From Rhodanobacteraceae bacterium ZG21-1 (lineage in GTDB: Bacteria; Pseudomonadota; Gammaproteobacteria; Xanthomonadales; Rhodanobacteraceae): 64,000 nucleotides of DNA. Under the pieces are notes generated by a model. That model saw nothing but the letters and a program-made list of their open reading frames with translations, did not search any database and had not been told where the DNA came from. The DNA is taken from NCBI GenBank assembly GCA_021390615.1, contig JAJEJU010000025.1, positions 1,674,001-1,738,000 on the forward strand. The letters are read 5' to 3'. The number at the start of each line of letters is the position of its first letter. The first letter of the stretch is position 1. Below are positions 53,113 through 61,319 of the stretch, in pieces. Both the position numbers and the translations under genes were made by a program.

Positions 53113-54177
53113 ATGGCGAAGTCTTTCACGCCGTCCGGCCCGGACCAGATCACCACGGCGATCCGCACCGCGACCACGCTGGAACAGATCCAGGAGGCGG
53201 TCGGCCAGCTGCCGGCCAAGGCCAAAGGCCCCGATGCCGTGCTCTACAGCGGCCGCATCGGCGAGGTGCGCTCCGAGAGCGTCGCGCAGGAACTGGCCAA
53301 GCACGGCGACCTGAGCATCATCAACGACACGCCGCGCGCACGCTTCCTGGCCGACAAGGGCAACGAGGACCTGATCAAGAGCCGCGCCGCCGACATCCTG
53401 GAAAAATCGGGGCGCCCGCCCGCCGAGGCGGCGAAGATGTCGGTGGACTTCCTCTACGGCAACGGCACGCAGCCGTCGCATAGCCCGACCTCGGTGGAAG
53501 GATGCCTGTGGGGTAAAGCCTCGAAGGAGTTCGCCGAGTCGCTGGCGGGCAGCGTGAAGGTGGTGGCCACCGCGGCCAGCGCCGACCGCGTGTTCGGCCG
53601 GGTCGAGATTCCAGCCGCGCTGAGCAACCAGCAGATCCCGACGCTGGCCAGCATCCCGATGGATCAGCTGCGCGAAACCCATCAGAAGCAGGGCGTCGAA
53701 GGCGTGCTGTCGGAGGTGCAGAAGCCCTGCGTGCAGGCGGTGCAGAAGGGCGGCATCTACGCTGCGCCGGACAGCAGCACCGGCATCGCCTTGTCGAAGG
53801 AATTCGCCGAATCCATGGGCGTGCGCGGTCGCACGCTGTCCGACGCTTCCACGCTGGCCGCTTCCGGGCTCAAGCCGGCGAGCACCGGTGTGGCGCCAGC
53901 GCCGGACGCACCCTCGAAGACTTCGTCGAGCGACACCGCCATGCGGCGTGTCGAACAGCTGCTGTCGGCCATGCGCACCGGCGACGACACCGCGGTGCGC
54001 AAAGAAACGCAGCAGCTGGCCAGCAGCGACAGCGCGCGCCAGATGCAGGCCCAGGCGATCAGCACGGTGGACCGGCAGGAGCAGGCGCAGAAGGCGCCCC
54101 AGCCGTCGCCTGCCCAGCCCTCCGGCCAGCAGCAGGGCCAGCCCGATCCGAACCTGGTGCCTCGCGCCAGGCTCTAG
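53113..54177 (+). CDS. ADP-ribosyl-cyclase-like putative toxin, module 2 (B2)
   Basis: The 354-residue protein is the closest relative of B1. Shared marks are VLYSG (43-47), NDTPRA (71-76), FLYGNGTQPSHSPTSVEGCLWG with W133, and VFGRVEIPAAL with E165. NDT is nearer the cyclase-family EDT than the NNT of B1. The tail again has a helix (MRRVEQLLSAMRTGDDTAV), the phrase SDSARQMQAQA and a Gln/Pro-rich end. No signal peptide or membrane helix is present. AGGGGGAA precedes the ATG. The role of NAD-consuming toxin is inferred from the motifs, not shown. Confidence 0.72.
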   Translation: MAKSFTPSGPDQITTAIRTATTLEQIQEAVGQLPAKAKGPDAVLYSGRIGEVRSESVAQELAKHGDLSIINDTPRARFLADKGNEDLIKSRAADILEKSGRPPAEAAKMSVDFLYGNGTQPSHSPTSVEGCLWGKASKEFAESLAGSVKVVATAASADRVFGRVEIPAALSNQQIPTLASIPMDQLRETHQKQGVEGVLSEVQKPCVQAVQKGGIYAAPDSSTGIALSKEFAESMGVRGRTLSDASTLAASGLKPASTGVAPAPDAPSKTSSSDTAMRRVEQLLSAMRTGDDTAVRKETQQLASSDSARQMQAQAISTVDRQEQAQKAPQPSPAQPSGQQQGQPDPNLVPRARL

Positions 54178-54261
54178 GCCGCCGCCAGCGCCGAAGCGGC
54201 GCGGACAACCATTCAGCCGCCTCGAAAGCATCTTCATCCCGACACGTATCGAGAACCACTC

Positions 54262-54666
54262 ATGAGCATGTTCGACTGGATCGAACTGGAAGACGGCAGG
54301 GCAAGATTCGCCGGCGGCATCCGCGGCTGGGACGAGCAGGGACACCAGACCTTCTCGGTGCAAGTGGAGCACGCGGCTTTCTTCGGCGAAATCGAACAGG
54401 TCGTCGTCGGCGCGCCGTGTGACTTCAACCTGGACGTCGTCTCTTTCGGCTACCGCGAAAGAGACGACGTCGGCCTGCCCGCTTCCGCGCGCGAGCGCTT
54501 TTCCTTGCCCGAAGCGGAACGAGTCCAACGCCTCGTGCAAGAACTGATCGCGGCGGCCGCGCCGTGGCTCGAGAAGCCCTTTCTGCTGCAGCCCTTCGAG
54601 GAGGCGCGCTTCCTTGGCGTGATCGCTTTCCGCGACGGCTGGATCAACACCACGGAAACTGCTTGA
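54262..54666 (+). CDS. 'MFDW' small protein, module 3 (A3)
   Basis: The 134-residue protein is a clear paralogue of A1. MSMFDWIELEDGRARFAGG, IRGWDEQGHQTFSV, LDVVSFGYRERDDVGLP, ERVQRLVQEL and FLGVIAFRDGWINT line up along the whole length. No signal peptide is present. It lies between B2 and B3 and should pair with B3, 37 bases downstream. The family is unknown. Confidence 0.8.
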   Translation: MSMFDWIELEDGRARFAGGIRGWDEQGHQTFSVQVEHAAFFGEIEQVVVGAPCDFNLDVVSFGYRERDDVGLPASARERFSLPEAERVQRLVQELIAAAAPWLEKPFLLQPFEEARFLGVIAFRDGWINTTETA

Positions 54667-54703
54667 AGCGCCTGGTGCGCCAGGCTCTCAGGGGAGACAT
54701 GAC

Positions 54704-56110
54704 ATGAAGGGCATGAGATCCAGGAGCACCTTTTGGAGACAGACCAGCGCCACGCTCATGCCAGAGCTGGCGAGCAGTACGGGCGCGACGTCGTGGAGGT
54801 CGTCCAGTACGGCGGTGATGCTGTGGACGGCGTCCAGTACCACGGCAGTGCCATGGGTATCAAAGAGCTCCTCGGTGGTGTGGCATAAGCCTTACGCGGC
54901 GTCCGAAGCCATCAGCAAGGCCACATCGCACGACGACATCCACAACGCGCTGGAAATGCACTCGGGCGCCGTGGTCGACCCGAAACAGGCGACTGTGCTC
55001 TACAGCGGTACGCTTGAGGTGGTTTCCAAGCAAGACCGCAGCAAGCGGTGGACCTTCAGCAGCGAAAGCGTCACTCAATTGATCGCGAAGGCGACCAAGG
55101 CCAACATCGTCAACGACACTGAGCGGGCATTGATGCTTGTGCATCCGCTGGTCGACATGGCGCTTTCGAAGAAGCTGATACAGCTGAAAGTCGACAGTCT
55201 GAGGCTGCAAGGCAAGCCGCTGGACAAACCGATCGACCTGAAGGCCCTGCAGGCTCTGCATCTGTACGGCCCCACCGAGAACTCTTACTGGGGCCGGCTC
55301 TCGAAGCAATTCAACGCATCCGCGCAGGATCGGATGATCATCGTCGCGACGAACGCCAGCCCGGACCGCGTGCTGGCGAAAATCGAGCTGCCGGAGGCGC
55401 TGAGGAATGCCAACGTGGTGACCATCAGCGGCCTGGACAGGCTGAGCCTGCAGAAGAGCCTGTCGAGCGGCGCCATGACCCACAGCGACATGTTCGCGCT
55501 GAGCCAGCAGCCCTGCATCGACGCCGTCAAGAAAGGCGGGCTGTTCGTCTCGCCCGACGGCAAACTGATGCTTTCGAAAGAATTCACGGATGAGCTCGGC
55601 CTCAAGGGCGCACGCCTGCCGAGCAGCGCCGAGCTGCTCGACAGGGGCTACATGCCGCTGGACACCGGGCGCACCACCACCCTCCCGAAGATCAATCCGT
55701 CCATACTCAGCGCCCTGGTGCCACCCGGAAGTGCGGCGCTCGTCAACACTGGCGCATCGCCGGCTTTGACCACGCATGCCGTCGTCCTATCATCGCCGCA
55801 CGCTCAAGGGGGAAGTTCGCCGCTGGTGCCGCCAGGCTCGACTGCCGATCTGCTCGCGCGGGTCACCCAGGCAGTCAATGACTTGCAGAGCGGCAATCGA
55901 GACAGTGCACGCACAGACATCCATACCTTGGCCAACACCGACAGCTCCCACCAGATGCAGGCCCTGGCCAAGGCCGCGGCGAGCGAACCGCAGACCACGC
56001 CGCAACGCAGCGGCCAGACCCAGGCGCCGCCGCAGCAAGACAGCCAGAATCCGCCGCAGAGCCATCCGACCACACCGACTAATTCGGGCAATGGCACCCA
56101 GCACCACTGA
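54704..56110 (+). CDS. ADP-ribosyl-cyclase-like putative toxin, module 3 (B3), N-terminus uncertain
   Basis: From the ATG at 54704 the frame gives 468 residues, with VLYSG (98-102), VNDTERA (136-142), NSYWGRLSKQF with W196 and VLAKIELPEAL with E228. It is the most diverged B member, with an insert between the NDT and Trp motifs. The tail repeats the helix, then TDSSHQMQALA and a Gln/Pro/Asn/His-rich end. Residues 1-58 are Ser/Thr/Trp-rich and unlike B1/B2. In that stretch another frame looks better coded, so either a frameshift has occurred or translation starts at GTG 54875/54878, which gives the family's normal N-terminus (WHKPYAASEAIS). Confidence 0.68.
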   Translation: MKGMRSRSTFWRQTSATLMPELASSTGATSWRSSSTAVMLWTASSTTAVPWVSKSSSVVWHKPYAASEAISKATSHDDIHNALEMHSGAVVDPKQATVLYSGTLEVVSKQDRSKRWTFSSESVTQLIAKATKANIVNDTERALMLVHPLVDMALSKKLIQLKVDSLRLQGKPLDKPIDLKALQALHLYGPTENSYWGRLSKQFNASAQDRMIIVATNASPDRVLAKIELPEALRNANVVTISGLDRLSLQKSLSSGAMTHSDMFALSQQPCIDAVKKGGLFVSPDGKLMLSKEFTDELGLKGARLPSSAELLDRGYMPLDTGRTTTLPKINPSILSALVPPGSAALVNTGASPALTTHAVVLSSPHAQGGSSPLVPPGSTADLLARVTQAVNDLQSGNRDSARTDIHTLANTDSSHQMQALAKAAASEPQTTPQRSGQTQAPPQQDSQNPPQSHPTTPTNSGNGTQHH

Positions 56111-56142
56111 ATCCACTCCACATCCGACCGACCGAGGACAAC

Positions 56143-56712
56143 GTGCAGCAAGACGAACTTGAGGCATTGATCAGCAATACCGCTGCCCTGATGGAGCAGT
56201 TCGAGCGACGCTGCGTCAGCATCGAACAGCGGCTGCAGGCTTCGGCGCTGAGCCTGCACAACCTGACCGAGCAGGTGCCGGAAACGGTCAAGCAGGCGGC
56301 GCACGATTCGCTGCAGGGCATGCCCGACCAGATGATGGGCAAGGCGCTGGAAGGCCTGGACAAGCCGGTGCACGACTACCAGCTGCACCTGCACGCGGCC
56401 AGTCACGAGATCGGCACCAGCGCGAGTGCGCTGGCGCTGCAGATCAAGAAGATGGAACAAGTGCACCAGATGCTGATCTGGAAGGTGGTCGGCGTCGTCG
56501 CCATCAGCCTGGTGCTGCTGCTGGTGGGCGGCGCCTGGCTGTCGATGCACTACTACAACGTGATCCGCAACGACCAGGTATCGGCGGAGATGGTCAAGGC
56601 CTACAACGCCGCCGACGTGGTGATGTGCGGCAGCCAGCTATGCGCGAACATCGATCCCAAGGGCCAGCACTACGGCAGCAAGGGCGAGTACGTGCCGATC
56701 CGCTCGCGCTGA
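56143..56712 (+). CDS. coiled-coil membrane protein of unknown function
   Basis: The 189-residue protein starts with GTG after ACCGAGG. Residues 1-108 form an amphipathic, Gln/Glu-rich coiled coil, one membrane helix lies at 111-133 (LIWKVVGVVAISLVLLLVG), and a 55-residue tail with two Cys (MCGSQLCANID) ends in GEYVPIRSR. I do not recognise the family. It begins 32 bases after B3 and a weak terminator-like hairpin follows it, so it is probably the last gene of the cluster. A role in anchoring, export or immunity is conceivable. Confidence 0.75.
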   Translation: MQQDELEALISNTAALMEQFERRCVSIEQRLQASALSLHNLTEQVPETVKQAAHDSLQGMPDQMMGKALEGLDKPVHDYQLHLHAASHEIGTSASALALQIKKMEQVHQMLIWKVVGVVAISLVLLLVGGAWLSMHYYNVIRNDQVSAEMVKAYNAADVVMCGSQLCANIDPKGQHYGSKGEYVPIRSR

Positions 56713-56738
56713 TCGCCTTGCAGCCTGCTTGAACACGC

Positions 56739-56764
56739 AGCGGCCCGGCATCTGCCGGGCCGCT
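56739..56764 (+). terminator. weak terminator-like hairpin at the end of the A-B cluster
   Basis: Twelve-base perfect arms AGCGGCCCGGCA / TGCCGGGCCGCT enclose TC, 27 bases after the membrane-protein stop. The following bases are only mildly T-rich (CGTCGTTTG), so efficiency is uncertain. Confidence 0.5.
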
Positions 56765-56986
56765 CGTCGTTTGCGGGATCACGCTTCGACCCTGCGCGCT
56801 GCCGCGCTCGCACGGCGCGGCAGGCGGATACCGCGAGCCCGCTCCTGTGGATGCAGGCGTCGACGCCACGCCCAACCAGTCACCGCTCGCCTGCATCGAG
56901 CTGGATCACACCGCCGCCGGCACTGCAGCCCGACCGCAGGCTGTGCGTCACTCTTGCCGCAGTGGCCGGACGTCGCCGGGCGGCGG

Positions 56987-58501
56987 CTAGCGCGCTTGCT
57001 CCTGCCAGCCCAGTCCCAGGCTCTTCTGCAGCGAGGCGAAATCCTTGAGCAGGTCGGCCTGCGCCTGGGCCAGGTTCTGTCGCGCATTGAACTGGGTGCG
57101 TTGGGTGTCCAGCAGGTCGATCAGCGACGAGGCGCCCGCGGCGTAACGCTGCTCCATCAGCACTTCCGAACGGTCGGCCGAGGCCTGCACCTGCTGCAGG
57201 CGCGCCACGCTCTCGCGCTGGTGGCCGAAACGCGACAAGGCATTGTTGGCGTCCTGCAGGGCCGCCAGCACGGTCTGGCTGTACTGCGCGCTGGCTTCGT
57301 CGCGCGCCGCTTCGGCCGCGCGCACGCCGCTGCGGGTGCGGCCGAAGTCGAAGATGTCCCACTGCAGGTAGGGCACCGCCAGCCAGGTCAGCGCGCTCTT
57401 GCGGGTCAGGTGGCCGGGATCGGCGGCGGCCGAACCGAGCGCGCCGAGCAGGGTGACCTTGGGGAACAGGTCGGCTTCGCGCTGGCCGATCTGCGCCTGG
57501 CTGGCGGCGAGCCGGCGTTCGGCGGCACGGATGTCCGGCCGCCGCTTCAGCAGCGCGGCGGGGTCGCCCACCGGCACCTCGGCCGGCAGCGACGGCAGCG
57601 GCGCCGGCGCCGACAGTTCGCGGTCGAGTGCGCCGGGCGCCTGGCCGGTCAGCACCGCCAGCTGGTCCAGCGATTCGGTGATCTGCTCGTCCAGCGGAAT
57701 CTGGTTGGCGCGGGTGTTCTCGACCTGGCTGGTCTGACGCTCCACGTCGGCGTCAGTGGCCACGCCGTGTTCGCGGCGCTGGCGCACCAGCTCCAGCGTG
57801 CGCTGCTCGAGATCGGCGGACTGGCGCGCCAGCGCCAGCCGCTGCTGCTGGTCGCGCAGGCCGAGATAAGCCTGCGCCACCTCGGCGGCCAGCGAAACCT
57901 GGGTATCGGCCAGATCGGCCTCGACCGCCTCGGCCTGCGCCGTAGCGTTTTCGACCGCGCGGCGGGTGCCGCCGAACAGATCGACTTCCCAGGAGGCGTC
58001 GAAGCCGGCGGTGTACAGCTGCAGCGGTCCGCGCCCGCTGCCTGTCCGCGTGGCGCTGCCGCTCGGCGTGCCGCCGTTCTGCCCGCCCTGCCCGTTCTGC
58101 GCATTCTGCGACGAGGACAGCGAGGAGGTGTCCGGCTGGCGCAGACGCACCGCCGCGGCATCGGCCGAAAAGCTGGGCAGTTCGGACGCCTGCTGCTGGC
58201 GCAGCTGGGCGCGCGATTCGCGCAGGCGTGCCTGCGCCGCCTGCAGGTTCTGGTTGTGCGCCAGCGCGGTCTCGATCAGGGTGTCCAGCTGCGCATCGCC
58301 CAGGCTGCGCCACCAGGTGCTGGGCAACGGCGTCGCTGCGCTGGCGCCTGCGTTGGACGCGCGCACGAAGGCTTGCGCGGAGCCCGCGTTCAGCGCCGGC
58401 GCGCCGCGATAGTCGGGACCCACGGTGCAGGCCGGCAGCAGGGCAAGCGTGGCCAGCGGCGCAAGGCGCAGGAGACGCGACGAAAGCATGTCGATCGGCA
58501 T
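56987..58501 (-). CDS. outer-membrane efflux lipoprotein (NodT/OprM-type TolC family)
   Basis: The 504-residue protein has a lipobox LLPACTVGPDY near residue 25 and the RND/MFS outer-membrane-factor pattern: WWRSLGDAQLDTLIETAL, NLQAAQARLRESRAQL, ASWEVDLFGGTRRAVE, LLKRRPDIRAAERRLAAS and YLQWDIFDFGRTRSGV. A Gln/Asn/Gly/Ser-rich insert lies at about 130-155. It provides the outer-membrane duct for the EmrAB-like pair encoded just upstream. GAGGATTT precedes the ATG; the gap to the permease gene is 11 bases. Confidence 0.95.
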   Translation of the reverse strand: MPIDMLSSRLLRLAPLATLALLPACTVGPDYRGAPALNAGSAQAFVRASNAGASAATPLPSTWWRSLGDAQLDTLIETALAHNQNLQAAQARLRESRAQLRQQQASELPSFSADAAAVRLRQPDTSSLSSSQNAQNGQGGQNGGTPSGSATRTGSGRGPLQLYTAGFDASWEVDLFGGTRRAVENATAQAEAVEADLADTQVSLAAEVAQAYLGLRDQQQRLALARQSADLEQRTLELVRQRREHGVATDADVERQTSQVENTRANQIPLDEQITESLDQLAVLTGQAPGALDRELSAPAPLPSLPAEVPVGDPAALLKRRPDIRAAERRLAASQAQIGQREADLFPKVTLLGALGSAAADPGHLTRKSALTWLAVPYLQWDIFDFGRTRSGVRAAEAARDEASAQYSQTVLAALQDANNALSRFGHQRESVARLQQVQASADRSEVLMEQRYAAGASSLIDLLDTQRTQFNARQNLAQAQADLLKDFASLQKSLGLGWQEQAR

Positions 58502-58512
58502 GACGTAAATCC

Positions 58513-60090
58513 TCAGTGACCGCCGGAGGCGGCCGGCGCGCCGTAGCTCGGCGTCTTCAGCAGCAGGGCCAGCGGCACGCAGCACAGCAGGGCCAGGGCG
58601 AGCAGGTAGAACACCTCCGAATAGGTGATCACCATGGCCTGCTGCTGGATCAGCCGCGCCAGCTGGCCGAGCGCGCGCATCTGCGCATAGGCCATGTCGC
58701 CGGTGCGCGCGAACCAGCCCGCCGCGTTGGCGGCGATCCATTCCTGGCCGTGCAGCGAATTGGCGGTGAGCGACTCGCGGATGCTCGCCACGTGGAAGGT
58801 ATTGCGGCGGTCGATCACGGTGCCGATGATGGCCAGCCCGATCGAGCCGCCGAGGTTGCGCGCCATGTTGTAGATGCCGGCCGCATCGCCGGATTCCTCG
58901 CGCGTGACCGCCGCCATCGAGGCCTGGTTGAGCGGCATGAACACCAGCATCTGGCCGGAGCCGCGGATCAGCTGCGACCAGAAGAAATCGGAGCCGACGC
59001 TTTGCGCGGTCAGGTGGATGTCCTGCAGGCAACTGGCCACGAAGCACATCAGGCCGGTGATCACCAGCACGCGGAAGTCCACCTTGCCGAGCAGGCGCGG
59101 CAGGATCGGCATCACCATGAAGGCCGGCACGCCCGACACCAGCATCACCCAGCCGGACTGCTCGGCGTTGTAGCCGGCGATCAGGCCGAGGAACTGCGGG
59201 ATCAGGTAGATCACCCCGTAGAAGGTGCCGCCGACCACCAGCACGATGAGGATCACGCTGGCGTAGCGCGGGTTGCGCAACAGGCTCAGGCGCATGATCG
59301 GCTTGCTCGCGACGAACTGCGAAATCGCGATCAGCGCCATCCCGGCCAGCGACAGCAGGCTGAGCCAGACGATCATGTCCGACTCGAACCAGCGCTCGCG
59401 CTGGCCCTCTTCCAGCACCACGGTCAACGAGCTCAGCCCGGCCGACAGCCCGACGATGCCCAGCCAGTCGGCCTTCCACAACGCTTCCCAGTGCGGCTTG
59501 TCCGCCTTCAGGCCGAACAGCAGCAGCGCCACCAGGCCGATGCACACCGGCAGGTTGATGAAGAAGCACCAGTTCCAGCTGATGTTCTCGGTCAGCCAGC
59601 CGCCCAGCACCGGGCCGAGCAGCGGGCCGAGCAGCACCACCAGGCCGAACGCGGTCATGCCGATCGGCAGCTGCGACATCGGCAGGCGGGTGCGGATGAT
59701 GGTCTGCGCGGTGGGGATCATCGCGCCGCCGGTGAAGCCCTGGCCGATGCGGCCGACGATCATCGCGGTCAGCGTGTGCGAGGTGCCGCACATCATCGAG
59801 AACAGGGTGAAGGTGCCGGCGCAGCCGAGCAGGAAGTTGCGCAGGCCGAACACCCGCGTCAGCCACGCGGCCAACGGGATGATCACGATCTCCGACATCA
59901 GATAGCCGGTGGAGATCCAGGTGCCTTCGGTGCCGGTGGCGCCGATCTCGCCCTGGATCTGCGGCAGCGCGGAGTTGGTGATCGAGATGTCCAGCGTGGC
60001 CATCAGCGCGCCGAGCGCGCCGGCCGCCACCGCGATCCAGTCCGCGGCGCTGGCCCGCTCAGGATGGCTCGCCGCGGCGGCCTCAGCCAT
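58513..60090 (-). CDS. emrB: DHA2-family MFS drug efflux permease (EmrB-like)
   Basis: The 525-residue protein has about 14 membrane helices and the DHA2 signatures: LDISITNSALPQIQGEIGAT, WISTGYLMSEIVIIPLAAWLTRVFG, GRIGQGFTGGAMIPTAQTII and LGPLLGPVLGGWLTE. EmrB proteins exchange hydrophobic drugs or uncouplers for protons. The start at 60090 overlaps the EmrA-like gene by 8 bases, so the two are coupled, and both partners of a tripartite pump flank it. Confidence 0.95.
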   Translation of the reverse strand: MAEAAAASHPERASAADWIAVAAGALGALMATLDISITNSALPQIQGEIGATGTEGTWISTGYLMSEIVIIPLAAWLTRVFGLRNFLLGCAGTFTLFSMMCGTSHTLTAMIVGRIGQGFTGGAMIPTAQTIIRTRLPMSQLPIGMTAFGLVVLLGPLLGPVLGGWLTENISWNWCFFINLPVCIGLVALLLFGLKADKPHWEALWKADWLGIVGLSAGLSSLTVVLEEGQRERWFESDMIVWLSLLSLAGMALIAISQFVASKPIMRLSLLRNPRYASVILIVLVVGGTFYGVIYLIPQFLGLIAGYNAEQSGWVMLVSGVPAFMVMPILPRLLGKVDFRVLVITGLMCFVASCLQDIHLTAQSVGSDFFWSQLIRGSGQMLVFMPLNQASMAAVTREESGDAAGIYNMARNLGGSIGLAIIGTVIDRRNTFHVASIRESLTANSLHGQEWIAANAAGWFARTGDMAYAQMRALGQLARLIQQQAMVITYSEVFYLLALALLCCVPLALLLKTPSYGAPAASGGH

Positions 60091-61216
60091 GTTGCCCGTC
60101 CGCCGCGTGCGCGTCGTCGTGGTCCGCACGGGTATCCACTTCCACCGTCACCGACAGCCCGGGCAGCAGCCGCTTGCGCACCTGCTCGTCCGCTTCGACG
60201 CGGATGCGCACCGGCACGCGCTGCACGATCTTGGTGAAGTTGCCGGTGGCGTTCTCCGGCGGCAGCAGGGCGAACTGCGAGCCGGTGCCCGGCGCGAAGC
60301 TGTCCACCACGCCGTGCAGCTCGACCCCGGACAGCGCGTCGACGCGCAGGCTGGCATGCTGACCCGCCTGCATGCGGCCGATCTGGGTCTCCTTGAAGTT
60401 GGCCACCAGGTACACGCTCTGCACCGGCACCACCGTCATCATGCGCGTACCCGGCTGTGCGTACTGACCCACGCGCACCGTGCGGTCGCCGACCTGGCCG
60501 GCCAGGGTGCTGCGCACCATGGTGTCCTGCAGGTCCAGTCCGGCCTGGCGCGCGGAAGCCTGCGCCGCCTCGAGCTGGGCCTTGGCCTGGGCGATCTGCG
60601 CGTCGAGGTCAGCGATGCGCGCCTGCGCCTGGTCCAGCGCGGCGCCGTCGGCCGCGAGGCTGGCGCGGGCCTGATCGCGATTGCTGACCAGCACCGACAT
60701 CTGGTCGCCGCTTTCGGCGCCGCTGACCGCCAGCGGCTGGTAGCGACGCACTTCATCCTCGGCATGGCGCAGCGCCAGCTGGGCCACCTGCTGCTGGGCG
60801 CGGGCCTGCTCCACCGCCGCCTGCTGCTGCTTGATGCCGGCCTCGGCCTGCTGGATGTCGGCCCGGCGCGCATCGACCGAGGCCTGGGCCTGGTCCAGCG
60901 CCGCCTGGTACTGCCGGCCGTCCAATCGCACCAGCGGGTCGCCCGGCTTCACCACCGCGTTGTCGCCGACGTAGACCTCGGCGACGTAGCCGCTGACCTT
61001 GGGCGCCACGGTGACGCCGTCGGCCTGCAGGTAGGCGTCGTCGGTGCTCTGCAGGAAGCGGCCGACCAGCCACCAGTAGCCGCCGCCCAGCACGGCGGCG
61101 ACGATCAGCACCAGCAGCAGAGGCAGGGCGAGCCGGCGCACGCGCGAACGCGGCGCGGGTACGGCGCGGGCATCCGTCGGCGCGCCGGCGCCGGCGGGTC
61201 CATTCGGGGTAGGCAT
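60083..61216 (-). CDS. emrA: EmrA-like membrane fusion protein
   Basis: The 377-residue protein has a Pro/Ala-rich cytoplasmic start, one helix at about 29-50, and FLQSTDDAYLQADGVTVAPKVSGYV, the classic EmrA entry. Coiled coils of Gln/Ala (about 105-215), the second lipoyl half (TLAGQVGDRTVRVGQYAQPGT) and SVYLVANFKETQIGRMQAGQ follow. It joins the EmrB-like permease to the outer-membrane factor. It is the first gene of the efflux operon, facing the TetR gene across two operator palindromes. Confidence 0.95.
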   Translation of the reverse strand: MPTPNGPAGAGAPTDARAVPAPRSRVRRLALPLLLVLIVAAVLGGGYWWLVGRFLQSTDDAYLQADGVTVAPKVSGYVAEVYVGDNAVVKPGDPLVRLDGRQYQAALDQAQASVDARRADIQQAEAGIKQQQAAVEQARAQQQVAQLALRHAEDEVRRYQPLAVSGAESGDQMSVLVSNRDQARASLAADGAALDQAQARIADLDAQIAQAKAQLEAAQASARQAGLDLQDTMVRSTLAGQVGDRTVRVGQYAQPGTRMMTVVPVQSVYLVANFKETQIGRMQAGQHASLRVDALSGVELHGVVDSFAPGTGSQFALLPPENATGNFTKIVQRVPVRIRVEADEQVRKRLLPGLSVTVEVDTRADHDDAHAADGQHG

Positions 61217-61233
61217 ACCTGGTTCCCAAAATT

Positions 61234-61266
61234 ATTCCAGATGGAAAATTTATTCCAACTGGAATA
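61234..61266. promoter_or_regulatory. two operator palindromes between tetR-type and efflux operons
   Basis: The right site TATTCCA-AC-TGGAATA (61251-61266) is a perfect 7-bp palindrome. The left site ATTCCA-GA-TGGAAA (61234-61247) keeps 5-bp arms, and the two centres are 18 bases apart. Both sit in an AT-rich island in the divergent promoter, as expected for cooperative binding of the TetR-type repressor. Confidence 0.75.
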
Positions 61267-61319
61267 TTTTTGTCAAATGCTATCTTTGGCGCCGAGTGCA
61301 GGCAGGAGAAAAAAACGGC

